NCBI RefSeq assembly: GCF_002936955.1
Contig: NZ_MPZM01000006.1
Coordinates: 62,001-126,000 of the forward strand
Origin: Oceanisphaera arctica
Lineage (GTDB): Bacteria; Pseudomonadota; Gammaproteobacteria; Enterobacterales; Aeromonadaceae
Length of the DNA: 64,000 bases
Reading direction: 5' to 3'
Shown here: piece by piece, positions 35,195 to 42,713 of the stretch
Position numbering within the stretch: the stretch's first letter is position 1
Layout: each line of letters opens with the position of its first letter
Notes under the pieces: model-generated
Told to the model about the DNA's origin: nothing
What the model saw: the letters and a program-made list of their open reading frames with translations, nothing else
The model's database searches: none
Translations under genes and position numbers: made by a program

Positions 35195-35230
35195 TGTGTA
35201 GTTTATACTACACAGTGTTGATTGTGCCAG
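35195..35230 (-). promoter_or_regulatory. Promoter and operator of the XRE gene (leaderless arrangement)
   Basis: Palindrome TGTGTAG-TTTATA-CTACACA (35195-35214) lies one base upstream of the ATG. On the minus strand its centre TATAAA (35207-35202) is a good -10. CTGGCA (35230-35225) is a 4/6 -35 with 17-bp spacing. Transcription would start at or within a base or two of the ATG. Confidence 0.65.
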
Positions 35231-35321
35231 AGTAGCCGTCTGAGATAAGCATAAGAAATGAGAGCGGGTGGAATGGAAGAGACTCCAAGGTTGCCTGGTG
35301 CTGAACAAACATTACAGGTGA

Positions 35322-36446
35322 TTACTGCCTAATCTGGTAACGGGTGCTGCGGCCGCCGCCCGGCAATTTCTCGATGCATCCTTTTTGTAGCAGATCTGCC
35401 AGGTGCCGTGTGGCAGTTGCCTTACTGACTTTGGCTACTTTCTGGTACTGAGATGCACTGATCCCTTCCTTAAAGCCTCGTTCTCCACCGTCCAGCAGCC
35501 GGTTAAGCACCTTGATTTGTTCAGGGCTCAACCCTGCATCCTGATGTTCGCGCCAGAAGCGCGTCTTTTGTAGAGTACCGTCGATAGCGGCCATGGCTTG
35601 GTCAAGCGTTTGATCAAAGGTATCCAGAAACCATGCTACCCAAGCCGTTACATCCAGGTTCCCACGCTGGGTCTGTTCCAGTATTCGATAATAGTCATTG
35701 CGCCGCTCCAGAATAGCGACGGACATGGCGTACAATCGAATACTCTGGTTGTCAGCCTGTGCCAATGCCATATCGGTCAGGGCTCGCGTAATACGGCCAT
35801 TGCCATCTTCAAATGGGTGCAAGGTAACAAACCATAAGTGGCAGAGTGCAGCCCGTAAAATTGGGTCCAGAGTCTGCTCGTTACGGCTGTGATTAAACCA
35901 GTCGATAAACTGTTCAAGCTCGGCTGCTAGCTTATCTCGGGGAGGTGCCTCAAAGTGGACTTTCGGTTTATCCAGGCGACCAGAGACGACTTGCATAGGT
36001 TCATCGCCACGCAGTTGCCCAACCCTCAGCGAGTGGCTGCTCAGAATGCCAGCTTCGTCAGGAAATAACCAAACATGCCATTGCAGCAGTCGCTCTAGAG
36101 TCAGAGGTTGCTGATGATCCTGGATCGCATCCACCATCATGGCTGCCAGCCCTTCGGATCGTTCAGAAACCGGATAAGGATTTTCCTCCGTCACCTTCAA
36201 CCGCCGAGCCAGGGAAGAGCGTACCGACTGTACATTCAGGGTTTCGTTTTCGATGGCAGAAGAAGCAACAATATTCTGTAACAGGGTATCTAGTGCTTGT
36301 TGAGCATCTTGGGGTTGGTTCACGGTGGCTTTGCCGATGAGTACGCCAGACTTTAGGCGTACATCACGCAAACGTGTCGCTATAACGGCTTCACTCCAAG
36401 TGAATGAAGGCCAGTTTGGCTGCTGCCATATCCAGAGTGATGACAT
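35322..36446 (-). CDS. Fic-family protein (class II), predicted AMP transferase
   Basis: 374 residues. The catalytic motif HPFEDGNGR (210-218, followed by ITR) is complete. SSAIEN (62-67) fits the inhibitory-helix motif (S/T)xxxE(G/N), placed N-terminal to the Fic core, hence class II. The C-terminal part (about 290-374) is a winged-helix domain (SASQYQKVAKVSKATATRHLADLLQKGCIEKLPGGGRSTRYQ), common in chromosomal Fic proteins and suggesting DNA binding. Targets are unknown. Three copies of an 11-bp sequence upstream may be its own operator. It lies just outside the att-like repeats that enclose hipBA and the TOTE gene. Confidence 0.93.
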   Translation of the reverse strand: MSSLWIWQQPNWPSFTWSEAVIATRLRDVRLKSGVLIGKATVNQPQDAQQALDTLLQNIVASSAIENETLNVQSVRSSLARRLKVTEENPYPVSERSEGLAAMMVDAIQDHQQPLTLERLLQWHVWLFPDEAGILSSHSLRVGQLRGDEPMQVVSGRLDKPKVHFEAPPRDKLAAELEQFIDWFNHSRNEQTLDPILRAALCHLWFVTLHPFEDGNGRITRALTDMALAQADNQSIRLYAMSVAILERRNDYYRILEQTQRGNLDVTAWVAWFLDTFDQTLDQAMAAIDGTLQKTRFWREHQDAGLSPEQIKVLNRLLDGGERGFKEGISASQYQKVAKVSKATATRHLADLLQKGCIEKLPGGGRSTRYQIRQ

Positions 36447-36471
36447 AAGCGCTCGCTTTTAAAGCAAAAGA

Positions 36472-36534
36472 TGAGCCGAATATATGCTTTATTCGGCTCA
36501 TGATTCAAGCTGATTAGATACTTTATTCGGCTCA
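36472..36534. promoter_or_regulatory. Candidate operator upstream of fic (three 11-bp sites)
   Basis: TGAGCCGAATA (36472-36482) and its exact reverse complement TATTCGGCTCA (36490-36500) form a palindrome 26 bases before the fic start. TATTCGGCTCA recurs at 36524-36534, 34 bp from the second copy. The Fic C-terminal winged helix is a candidate binder. Confidence 0.6.
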
Positions 36535-36564
36535 CGGCGGTGAACGCTAGCTGTAGTGCCGGTT

Positions 36565-36582
36565 TTACTTCCCGATACAAAA
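36565..36582 (-). other. att-like 18-bp repeat (distal end of a putative mnmE island)
   Basis: On the minus strand this reads TTTTGTATCGGGAAGTAA. It matches 16 of 18 bases of the mnmE 3' end (TTCTGTATCGGGAAATAA, 41083-41066) in the same orientation. Both resemble the published SGI1 attachment core at trmE, TTCTGTATTGGGAAGTAA. See the paired site at 41066-41083. Confidence 0.65.
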
Positions 36583-36737
36583 AGTAAAGTATCCTTTAAT
36601 ATCATATAGATAATGACTTATTGGGGGCCTGTCGGGGGAAAGTGAGTTAAGTCAGCGATTTGCGGGACAGATCACAGATGTGCATGGTGTGACTCCGGCT
36701 CTGTCCACTATCGTTTCCCGCCGATATGCTCGGTTGT

Positions 36738-38057
36738 TCAATTTCTACCGGTCGTCAATCGAGAGGATCTGGCCTTTACTCCTCCCAGTATTGAGTCACG
36801 GATGTGATTGGGGAAGTCGTTCGGCAACTGCTTGCTGACATTGTCGATAGCAGTGTCAACAGAGCCTGCCACTTCAGCCAGAATACGCGCCATTGCCTCC
36901 TGATCAAACCCTACCGTTTTGGCTGTTTGGAAGAAGTGTCTTGGAAAGATTTGCTCAATGCCGTACTTCCTGCTTTTTGTTCCTCTAAGGCTCATGGCCA
37001 GTTTAGCATCGCGTGGATGAAGACCTCTGCCACCAAAAACCGGGTACATGGAAAGGATGTCGTAGAAAGGGGTCAGACGAAAGCGGCCATCGGGCTCAAT
37101 GAATACGGAGAAGTTCTTGGCATGGCCATCTGTCGCGGCCAGCAGCCAAAACAATACCTGTGCTTTCATGAACAGATAGCGATCCTGTTCGGTATTGGCC
37201 GAACCCAGCAGGTAGGACATGATCTCTGCAATGCCAGGCCCACCGTGATTCTCATATTTCTGTGCCGATGGTACGTTCAGAACCTGGCAAAAGTCCTCCT
37301 GCGGCAAGCGCATTAGCCAGCTACCGTCAGATGCATATTTACGGTCAAAACGCTCTACGGCCAAGGCCTTGATGCTGCCCACCTGCATCATGAAACAGTT
37401 GGGCACCGGCAAGCCGAACTCCCGTGCCAGCAAGGTACAGAGATATTCATTTTCGACACTGTCGGACAGGTCAATGGCGTATGAGTGGCTTTCTATCTTG
37501 CCGATAGGCAGCTTGATGATATGGGTCGTTGGTGTGGCATTACGGGGTTGGCACCATCTGTCTTCTATGAGCAGCAGTGCTGTTTTCTCCTGGGCGCCGG
37601 CGATGGAAATTCGAAAATCTTCCACTTCCTCGATCATCCCCAGAGGAGCACCCGCCTGATAGCCGGTCAGCACCATTTCCAGCTCTCTGTCGGACAAAAT
37701 CTTGTATTCCATTTTCCGGATGTCGCCGGGGGGAATGCCCTGTGGCAACAGTTGCAGGGCCCCCACGGTGTCGGCTCCGACCTTGGACAGCAAATCGAAA
37801 GGCTGGGTTGAGTTTGCGTGGTACCTGGCAAGGATCCGGCTCCTGACATCAAGAGTATCAGGTAACAGGTTGTCGAAGAAGTTGTATGCCTCATCCCCTT
37901 GGTACGTCTGCTGACGCAGTGGCATGGAGAGTGATATCGGGCGGCTCCCTGGCAGGCGTAGCCAGGCCTCGTCGTATTTGAACTGATGGGCACCTGAGCT
38001 GGTTCGGGTGAAAACGCCAACCCGGTAACCGTTCATGTAGACGTCCAGGTCTGCCAT
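36738..38057 (-). CDS. hipA: Serine/threonine kinase toxin HipA
   Basis: 439 residues, the length of E. coli HipA, and similar along the whole chain. It has PLSLSLPL-like ISLSMPLRQQ, NFFDNLLPD, ISIAGAQEKTALL with the autophosphorylated Ser (Ser150 in E. coli), TTHIIKLPIG, LAVERFDR, LPQEDFCQ, the catalytic TDGHAKNFS and TPFYDILS. HipA phosphorylates glutamyl-tRNA synthetase and causes growth arrest. The ATG at 38057 overlaps the hipB stop (TAATG), and AGGAGG lies at the right distance; a GTG two codons earlier is less likely. Confidence 0.97.
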   Translation of the reverse strand: MADLDVYMNGYRVGVFTRTSSGAHQFKYDEAWLRLPGSRPISLSMPLRQQTYQGDEAYNFFDNLLPDTLDVRSRILARYHANSTQPFDLLSKVGADTVGALQLLPQGIPPGDIRKMEYKILSDRELEMVLTGYQAGAPLGMIEEVEDFRISIAGAQEKTALLLIEDRWCQPRNATPTTHIIKLPIGKIESHSYAIDLSDSVENEYLCTLLAREFGLPVPNCFMMQVGSIKALAVERFDRKYASDGSWLMRLPQEDFCQVLNVPSAQKYENHGGPGIAEIMSYLLGSANTEQDRYLFMKAQVLFWLLAATDGHAKNFSVFIEPDGRFRLTPFYDILSMYPVFGGRGLHPRDAKLAMSLRGTKSRKYGIEQIFPRHFFQTAKTVGFDQEAMARILAEVAGSVDTAIDNVSKQLPNDFPNHIRDSILGGVKARSSRLTTGRN

Positions 38058-38323
38058 TACCACTCCTCCTTCCAGCCTGCTGACGTATCGATATGTGGGT
38101 CTGTGTCAGTTGTATTTCTTGGCTGAATCGCCAGCTCCAGATTCAATGCCGACAGGATCTTGAAGAAGGTCTCCAACTTGGTGGTGTCTGGGTGCAGCTC
38201 GAAGCTGGAAACCGTGTCCTGCCGGATCCCCACCTTGCCGGCCACTTTGCCTTGGGAAAGTTTCTGGGTGAGCCTGACATCTTTCATGTAAGCGCTGAGC
38301 TGATTGGCATTGGTGACTTTCAT
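38057..38323 (-). CDS. hipB: Antitoxin and repressor HipB
   Basis: 88 residues, as in E. coli. A Cro/CI-type helix-turn-helix (LTQKLSQGKVAGKVGIRQDTVSSFELHPDTTKLETFFKILSALNLEL) is followed by an unstructured tail ending in EEW. E. coli HipB also ends EW, and its tail is the degradation signal. It neutralises HipA and represses the operon. Regularly spaced repeats directly upstream are likely operators. Confidence 0.96.
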   Translation of the reverse strand: MKVTNANQLSAYMKDVRLTQKLSQGKVAGKVGIRQDTVSSFELHPDTTKLETFFKILSALNLELAIQPRNTTDTDPHIDTSAGWKEEW

Positions 38324-38357
38324 TGCGTGGTTACCTGGCAGAATTGATACCTCTACA

Positions 38358-38421
38358 TTACACGCTGCAGCAGGTATATCAAATTTTACACGCCAAAACA
38401 GGTAAAAGCAGTATTACACGC
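38358..38421. promoter_or_regulatory. Candidate HipB operator: three sites at 28-bp spacing
   Basis: TTACACGC starts at 38358, 38386 and 38414, exactly 28 bp apart. The first two continue as N5-CAGGTA, while the third has diverged. They lie 35-98 bases upstream of the hipB start. E. coli hipBA also has several regularly spaced operators, but of different sequence. Confidence 0.6.
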
Positions 38422-38463
38422 TAAAGCCGTTAAGACTTCCAATACCTGTTGTGACGGGTAGAT

Positions 38464-40827
38464 TTACAGCAGGGCTATCTGTTCCGACGTGACAAACCGG
38501 TAACCCATGGCCAGGTAGCCTTTCTCCCGCTTGTAGAACATTCTGAGCAACATGGGCAGGCTTGTGTCTACATAGTCGTAGACAGTCACTTCCTGCTTGC
38601 CGGTGGCCTCGCGGTGAAGCCGCCCCGCATATTGGGCCAGGGTGCCTTTCCAGGCGATGGGCAGGGCCAGAAACAGCGTATCCAGCCGGGGCAGATCAAA
38701 CCCCTCGCCAATGTACTTGCCAGTGGCAACCACCACCTGAGCACCGGGAAGTATGGCCTCCACTTTTCTGCGCTCCTTCACGCTCATGCCACCCCTGAGT
38801 ACCACGGTGCTGAAGGCAGCATCGGACAGCATGACGGCCAGCGTTTCGGCATGCTCCCGGCGCTCGGTCAGCAGCAGGCAGTTTCCGCCCTGTTTAACGC
38901 TCGCTATTACATCCTCAATGATTTCCCTATTGCGTACCGGGTTCTCGGCCAGCCAGCGGTACACAGTGGCGATATGGGGACGCTCTCCGGGTTGGCAGAG
39001 TTCGGCTGGTGGAGCTTCCTGCCATTTTCGCACGATCACGCGCTGGTCAAAGCCTGACTGCTGATCGGATTGAGCCCGGTGACGCACCGGACCGGCGGTC
39101 ATAAACATGATTTTCTGGTGTCCGTCCTGACGGTTTGGGGTGGCCGTCAGGCCAAGTACATATCTGGCGCTGATTTCATTCAGCAGCATCTCGTAGCGTG
39201 GTGCTGAAATGTGGTGACATTCGTCGATAATGATCTGGCCATAATCGCGGACGAACTCGGCAATGGAGTTGTTCTTTCTGCTAATCAGGCTCTGATAGGT
39301 GGCGACATCAATCTGGCCAGTGGCTTTTTTCTTGCCGCCGCCAAATACGCCTATGGTGGCGCCGTCCAGAAAGGACTCCAGCCTCTCCTTCCATTGGTCC
39401 AGCAGCTGCCGGCTGTGGGTCAGGATCAGGGTGTTGACCTGTCGGCTGGCAATCACGCTAATGGCGGTGACTGTTTTGCCAAAGGCCGTTGGCGCATGCA
39501 GTATGCCGGTGTCGTGTTGGGTGAGGGCATCGACAGCGGCTTGCTGCTTGTCCCGCAGCACAGGCCGAAGTGTAAGCTCCGTTAATGGAGAGCCTGTTAT
39601 CCGGTGGTCTTCCATGTCCACCTGTATGCTTTGTGCGCGTAACAGTTCAATCACCTCGTCCAGGCAGCCCCGTGGCACGGACAGATAGCCCTGCTCGATA
39701 CGGGCGCAGGAGATGTAGCGGGGGATACCATGGGTGGAAAAGCGCAGCGCCTGGGTCTTGAAAAACACCGGGTTGGCAAAGCTAGCCAGGCGTTTGATGC
39801 GTGCCGCCAGTGGCGCGGGAATATCGGCCAGTTTGATATAAACATGATTGGCCAGGGTGATCGTGATGCGCTCGGGGCAGCCCGGCACCGGCCCGGACTC
39901 TGTGTGCAGGCCCTGCTCCCAGGGGGCGGTGTCATTGTCGGTGGAGGCCGAGGTGGGTGGCTCACCCACCCACTTCTGCAGTTGGGTGGGGCTGACACGC
40001 TTTAACTCGCGCAGAAATGCCCACTGGTCCTCATAAGGTTGCAGCTCGTCATTGACGAATAGGCTGCAGCCGCGAGCCCGGGCTTCGTATTGCAGGGGCA
40101 GGGCGATCAGGTTGCCAAAGCCGCCCTGAGGCATCATGTCCTGATTGGGAAAAAGGCGGTCGTAGGAGTCAAAGGACAAACCAGGATGCAGTTCCATGGC
40201 TTTGTCGAGCAGCCTGAAGCCCAGTGCCCGTGCCGACCAGGCCGGCACCGGTGCCGAGAAAAAGATCCACAAATGGGCTCCGGCCCCGGAGCGGGATATC
40301 TCCAGTGCATAAGGAATGTGCTCCCGACGGCAGACTCGGGCGAGGGCTTTCACATCTGCTTGCCAGTTCGCCTTGTCAAAATCCATCGCCAGCAGGTGAC
40401 AGTGATGATCCGGCTGCAGAGGGTATAAACCGGCGACCAGTTTTCCCGTCAGGTGGGCGAACAGCACCTTGCTGTCCAGCGGGGTGAACTGACGGTGAGG
40501 GCAGTCGCCGCACTTGATTTTCGGCTTCTGGCAGATGCCCTGAACCCATTCGTTGCTGCAGGCCACGGCATAACCACTGCGGCCATTGGCTTTCTCCCAA
40601 CGCACGGCATGCACATCGGCACGACCGCGAAATAGTCCCTGAAAAAGCTCAATCTTTTTCTGCGGTGTCAGCTGTGTGGCAACAGGCGTTGCCTTCAGCA
40701 GCTCCTGCCTGCGGGCAAGCAGGGCCGCTTTTTCTCGTTCCAGCTCTGCCAATCTGGCATCAATCGCCCTGAGTTCGTCACTCGTTTGGATATATGGATC
40801 CTCCAGATATCTTGGCGATTGAATCAC
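38464..40827 (-). CDS. TOTE-type archaeo-eukaryotic primase fused to a superfamily 2 helicase
   Basis: 787 residues. An N-terminal coiled coil spans about 16-45. Then comes a primase-like domain with a Cys cluster (C90, C99, C106, C109), the metal motif MDFD (148-151) and SGAGAHLW (180-187), and FPNQD near 226-230. The C-terminal helicase has Walker A APTAFGKT (445-452), DECH (535-538), TATP (561-564) and QYAGRLHRE near the end. This fusion is the primase-helicase of the predicted TOTE conflict systems. No other TOTE component is adjacent; hipBA is downstream. The GTG at 40827 is used as start without a strong ribosome site. An antiviral or anti-plasmid role is predicted, not shown. Confidence 0.88.
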   Translation of the reverse strand: MIQSPRYLEDPYIQTSDELRAIDARLAELEREKAALLARRQELLKATPVATQLTPQKKIELFQGLFRGRADVHAVRWEKANGRSGYAVACSNEWVQGICQKPKIKCGDCPHRQFTPLDSKVLFAHLTGKLVAGLYPLQPDHHCHLLAMDFDKANWQADVKALARVCRREHIPYALEISRSGAGAHLWIFFSAPVPAWSARALGFRLLDKAMELHPGLSFDSYDRLFPNQDMMPQGGFGNLIALPLQYEARARGCSLFVNDELQPYEDQWAFLRELKRVSPTQLQKWVGEPPTSASTDNDTAPWEQGLHTESGPVPGCPERITITLANHVYIKLADIPAPLAARIKRLASFANPVFFKTQALRFSTHGIPRYISCARIEQGYLSVPRGCLDEVIELLRAQSIQVDMEDHRITGSPLTELTLRPVLRDKQQAAVDALTQHDTGILHAPTAFGKTVTAISVIASRQVNTLILTHSRQLLDQWKERLESFLDGATIGVFGGGKKKATGQIDVATYQSLISRKNNSIAEFVRDYGQIIIDECHHISAPRYEMLLNEISARYVLGLTATPNRQDGHQKIMFMTAGPVRHRAQSDQQSGFDQRVIVRKWQEAPPAELCQPGERPHIATVYRWLAENPVRNREIIEDVIASVKQGGNCLLLTERREHAETLAVMLSDAAFSTVVLRGGMSVKERRKVEAILPGAQVVVATGKYIGEGFDLPRLDTLFLALPIAWKGTLAQYAGRLHREATGKQEVTVYDYVDTSLPMLLRMFYKREKGYLAMGYRFVTSEQIALL

Positions 40828-40834
40828 TCATCAG

Positions 40835-40885
40835 CCGCCAGCTTTGATCAGAGACTCGCGCAAATGTTGTCCGGTGGTAAGCAAC
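40835..40885 (+). repeat. 51-bp dispersed repeat, copy 2
   Basis: Same orientation and length as 29199-29249; it ends CAAATGTTGTCCGGTGGTAA plus GCAAC. It lies immediately upstream of the TOTE gene start. Confidence 0.75.
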
Positions 40886-40917
40886 AACTGCACCCGCACC
40901 GTGCCTGTTTCTATCCG

Positions 40918-41070
40918 TATTATACCAATCCCAGTAATGATCTGATCATATTGAGGCCCCAGACCAGAGGCAACACAGCCGCCTCCCCCGACACGCCACT
41001 GGAACACCGAGTTGTCCGAGATTGGCATGACAGTCAAACAGATCGAGTGCTCAATGTAATTGGTATTATT
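40918..41070. mobile_element. Possible small MITE-like element abutting mnmE
   Basis: TATTATACCAAT (40918-40929) and ATTGGTATTATT (41059-41070) are imperfect terminal inverted repeats. The right one runs into the mnmE stop codon and att-like core. Inside is CAACACAGCCGCCTCCCCCGAC, also seen in diverged form near 2201-2221 and 8755. Non-coding. Confidence 0.5.
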
Positions 41071-41083
41071 TCCCGATACAGAA
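41066..41083 (-). other. att-like core at the 3' end of mnmE
   Basis: Minus strand TTCTGTATCGGGAAATAA encodes the conserved C-terminal Phe-Cys-Ile-Gly-Lys-stop of MnmE. This is the chromosomal target of SGI1-family integrases. A 16/18 copy in the same orientation lies 4.5 kb away at 36565-36582. Confidence 0.65.
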
Positions 41084-42427
41084 GCTCGAAAAAATCCGGC
41101 CCAGCAGGTCATCGGAGCTGAATTCGCCGGTGATCTGGCTCAGTTGTTCCTGGGCCAGGCGTAGTTCTTCGGCGACCAGTTCGCCGGCCATGTACACTTC
41201 CAGCTGCTCCTTGGCCATGATCAGGTGCTGATCGGCGTGGTGCAGGGCGTCCAGGTGACGGCGGCGGGCGCTGAAGCCGCCCTCGGTGCCGCCCTGAAAG
41301 CCCATGCAGGCTTTCAGGTGTTCCTTGAGCGCCTCTACGCCCTGACCGGTCTTGGCAGAGATGGGATAGACCGGGTGTTCGCCATCGCTGACCACCGTCA
41401 TCGCCTCACCGCTCAGATCCGCCTTGTTGCGTACCACCGTCAGACCGATGTGGGCCGGCAGCCGGTCGACAAAGTCGGGCCAGATGTCCTTGGGATGCAG
41501 GGCATCGGTGGTGGTGCCGTCGACCATGAACAGGATGCGATCGGCCTGCTCGATTTCGCTCCAGGCCCTCTCTATGCCGATACGCTCCACCGCATCGGTG
41601 GCCTCACGCAGGCCAGCGGTATCGATGATGTGCAGCGGCATGCCGTCCAGGTGGATATATTCGCGCAGCACATCGCGGGTGGTACCGGCGATGTCGGTCA
41701 CGATGGCCGATTCCTTGCCGGCCAGGGCGTTGAGCAGGCTGGACTTGCCGGCGTTGGGCCGACCGGCGATCACCACCTTCATGCCTTCGCGCATGATGGA
41801 GCCCTGACGGGCCTGGCGCTGCACCTCGGTCAGCCGGTCCATGATGCCGTACAGCTCGCCGGCGATCTTGCCATCCGACAGAAAATCCACCTCCTCTTCG
41901 GGGAAGTCGATGGCCGCTTCCACGTAGATACGCAGGTGAGTGAGGGCTTCCACCAGGCTGTGAACATGATTGGAAAACTCGCCCTGCAGCGATTGCAGTG
42001 CCGATCGGGCGGCCTGTTCGCTGGAGGCTTCAATCAAGTCGGCAATCGCCTCGGCCTGAGCCAGATCCAGCTTGTCGTTGAGGAAGGCCCGTTCGCTGAA
42101 CTCACCTGCCCGGGCCGGACGCAGGCCGGGCAGGTCCAGGATGCGCCGCACCAGCATGTCCAGCACCACGGGGCCGCCGTGGCCCTGCAGCTCGAGCACG
42201 TCTTCACCGGTAAAGCTGTTGGGCCCCTTGAACAGCAGGGCGATGCCCTGATCCAGCACCTGGCCCAGTTCGTCCCTGAAGGGCAGATAGTCGGCATAGC
42301 GGACTCTGGGCACCTTGCCGAGCACGGCCTGAGCCACGGCCTCGGTATGAGGGCCGGAAACCCGGATGATGCCCACACCGCCCCGGCCAGGGGCGGTGGC
42401 CTGGGCCACTATGGTATCGTTCGACAT
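41066..42427 (-). CDS. mnmE: tRNA modification GTPase MnmE (TrmE)
   Basis: 453 residues. With MnmG it makes the 5-carboxymethylaminomethyl group on wobble uridine-34. The N-terminal folate-binding domain starts [22 protein letters not shown]. The G domain holds [32 protein letters not shown] and NKAD. The C-terminal FCIGK carries the catalytic cysteine. Length and motifs are normal. It is downstream of yidC on the same strand, with a repeat element between them. Confidence 0.98.
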   Translation of the reverse strand: MSNDTIVAQATAPGRGGVGIIRVSGPHTEAVAQAVLGKVPRVRYADYLPFRDELGQVLDQGIALLFKGPNSFTGEDVLELQGHGGPVVLDMLVRRILDLPGLRPARAGEFSERAFLNDKLDLAQAEAIADLIEASSEQAARSALQSLQGEFSNHVHSLVEALTHLRIYVEAAIDFPEEEVDFLSDGKIAGELYGIMDRLTEVQRQARQGSIMREGMKVVIAGRPNAGKSSLLNALAGKESAIVTDIAGTTRDVLREYIHLDGMPLHIIDTAGLREATDAVERIGIERAWSEIEQADRILFMVDGTTTDALHPKDIWPDFVDRLPAHIGLTVVRNKADLSGEAMTVVSDGEHPVYPISAKTGQGVEALKEHLKACMGFQGGTEGGFSARRRHLDALHHADQHLIMAKEQLEVYMAGELVAEELRLAQEQLSQITGEFSSDDLLGRIFSSFCIGK

Positions 42428-42510
42428 CTGTTCTGTTACTCCACAACTACTGGCCTGTGCATAAGCCGAAGGGTGACATTATGCAGGTCACTCACATGTC
42501 AGGAGGAGGT

Positions 42511-42606
42511 AAAAGGGATTAGCTCAGCCGACCGTGACATGCCATGGATGGCATGTCCGAGCCCCCAGGGATGGGTTTACGGCGTGTCGGCGGAGCTAAC
42601 CCTTTT
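42511..42606. repeat. Intergenic palindromic repeat, short (B) type
   Basis: AAAAGGGATTAGCTCAGCCGAC and GTGTCGGCGGAGCTAACCCTTTT form the inverted ends. The inner hairpin is GACATGCCATGGATGGCATGTC. It lies between yidC and mnmE. The bases just outside the stem co-vary (GATTAGCT with AGCTAACC), which suggests selection for pairing. Confidence 0.9.
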
Positions 42607-42642
42607 TCCGCCTTCTTCACTATCTTGCCTGTCATTTTGTCA

Positions 42643-42673
42643 CAAAAAATAAAGGCGACCCCAGGGTCGCCTT
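42643..42673 (-). terminator. Rho-independent terminator of the rpmH-yidC operon
   Basis: Minus strand: AAGGCGACCC, loop, GGGTCGCCTT, then TTATTTTTT. It lies about 40 bases after the yidC stop. Confidence 0.92.
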
Positions 42674-42713
42674 CAGTGTATTGATTTCTGGCGCTGGCGG
42701 CCAGCAAACAGCC

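Noticed and set aside
36380-36580. 66-codon frame across the fic start and att-like site
   Set aside because: It overlaps the fic gene and operator repeats and has no coding features.
38358-38441. CRISPR-like array (28-bp period, as in type I-F repeats)
   Set aside because: The period contains the conserved bases themselves with no separate spacers, only about eight bases are shared by all three units, and it sits exactly where hipBA operators are expected.
40918-41070. Insertion sequence with a transposase next to mnmE
   Set aside because: Only about 150 bases with inverted ends and no coding frame; at most a MITE-like element.
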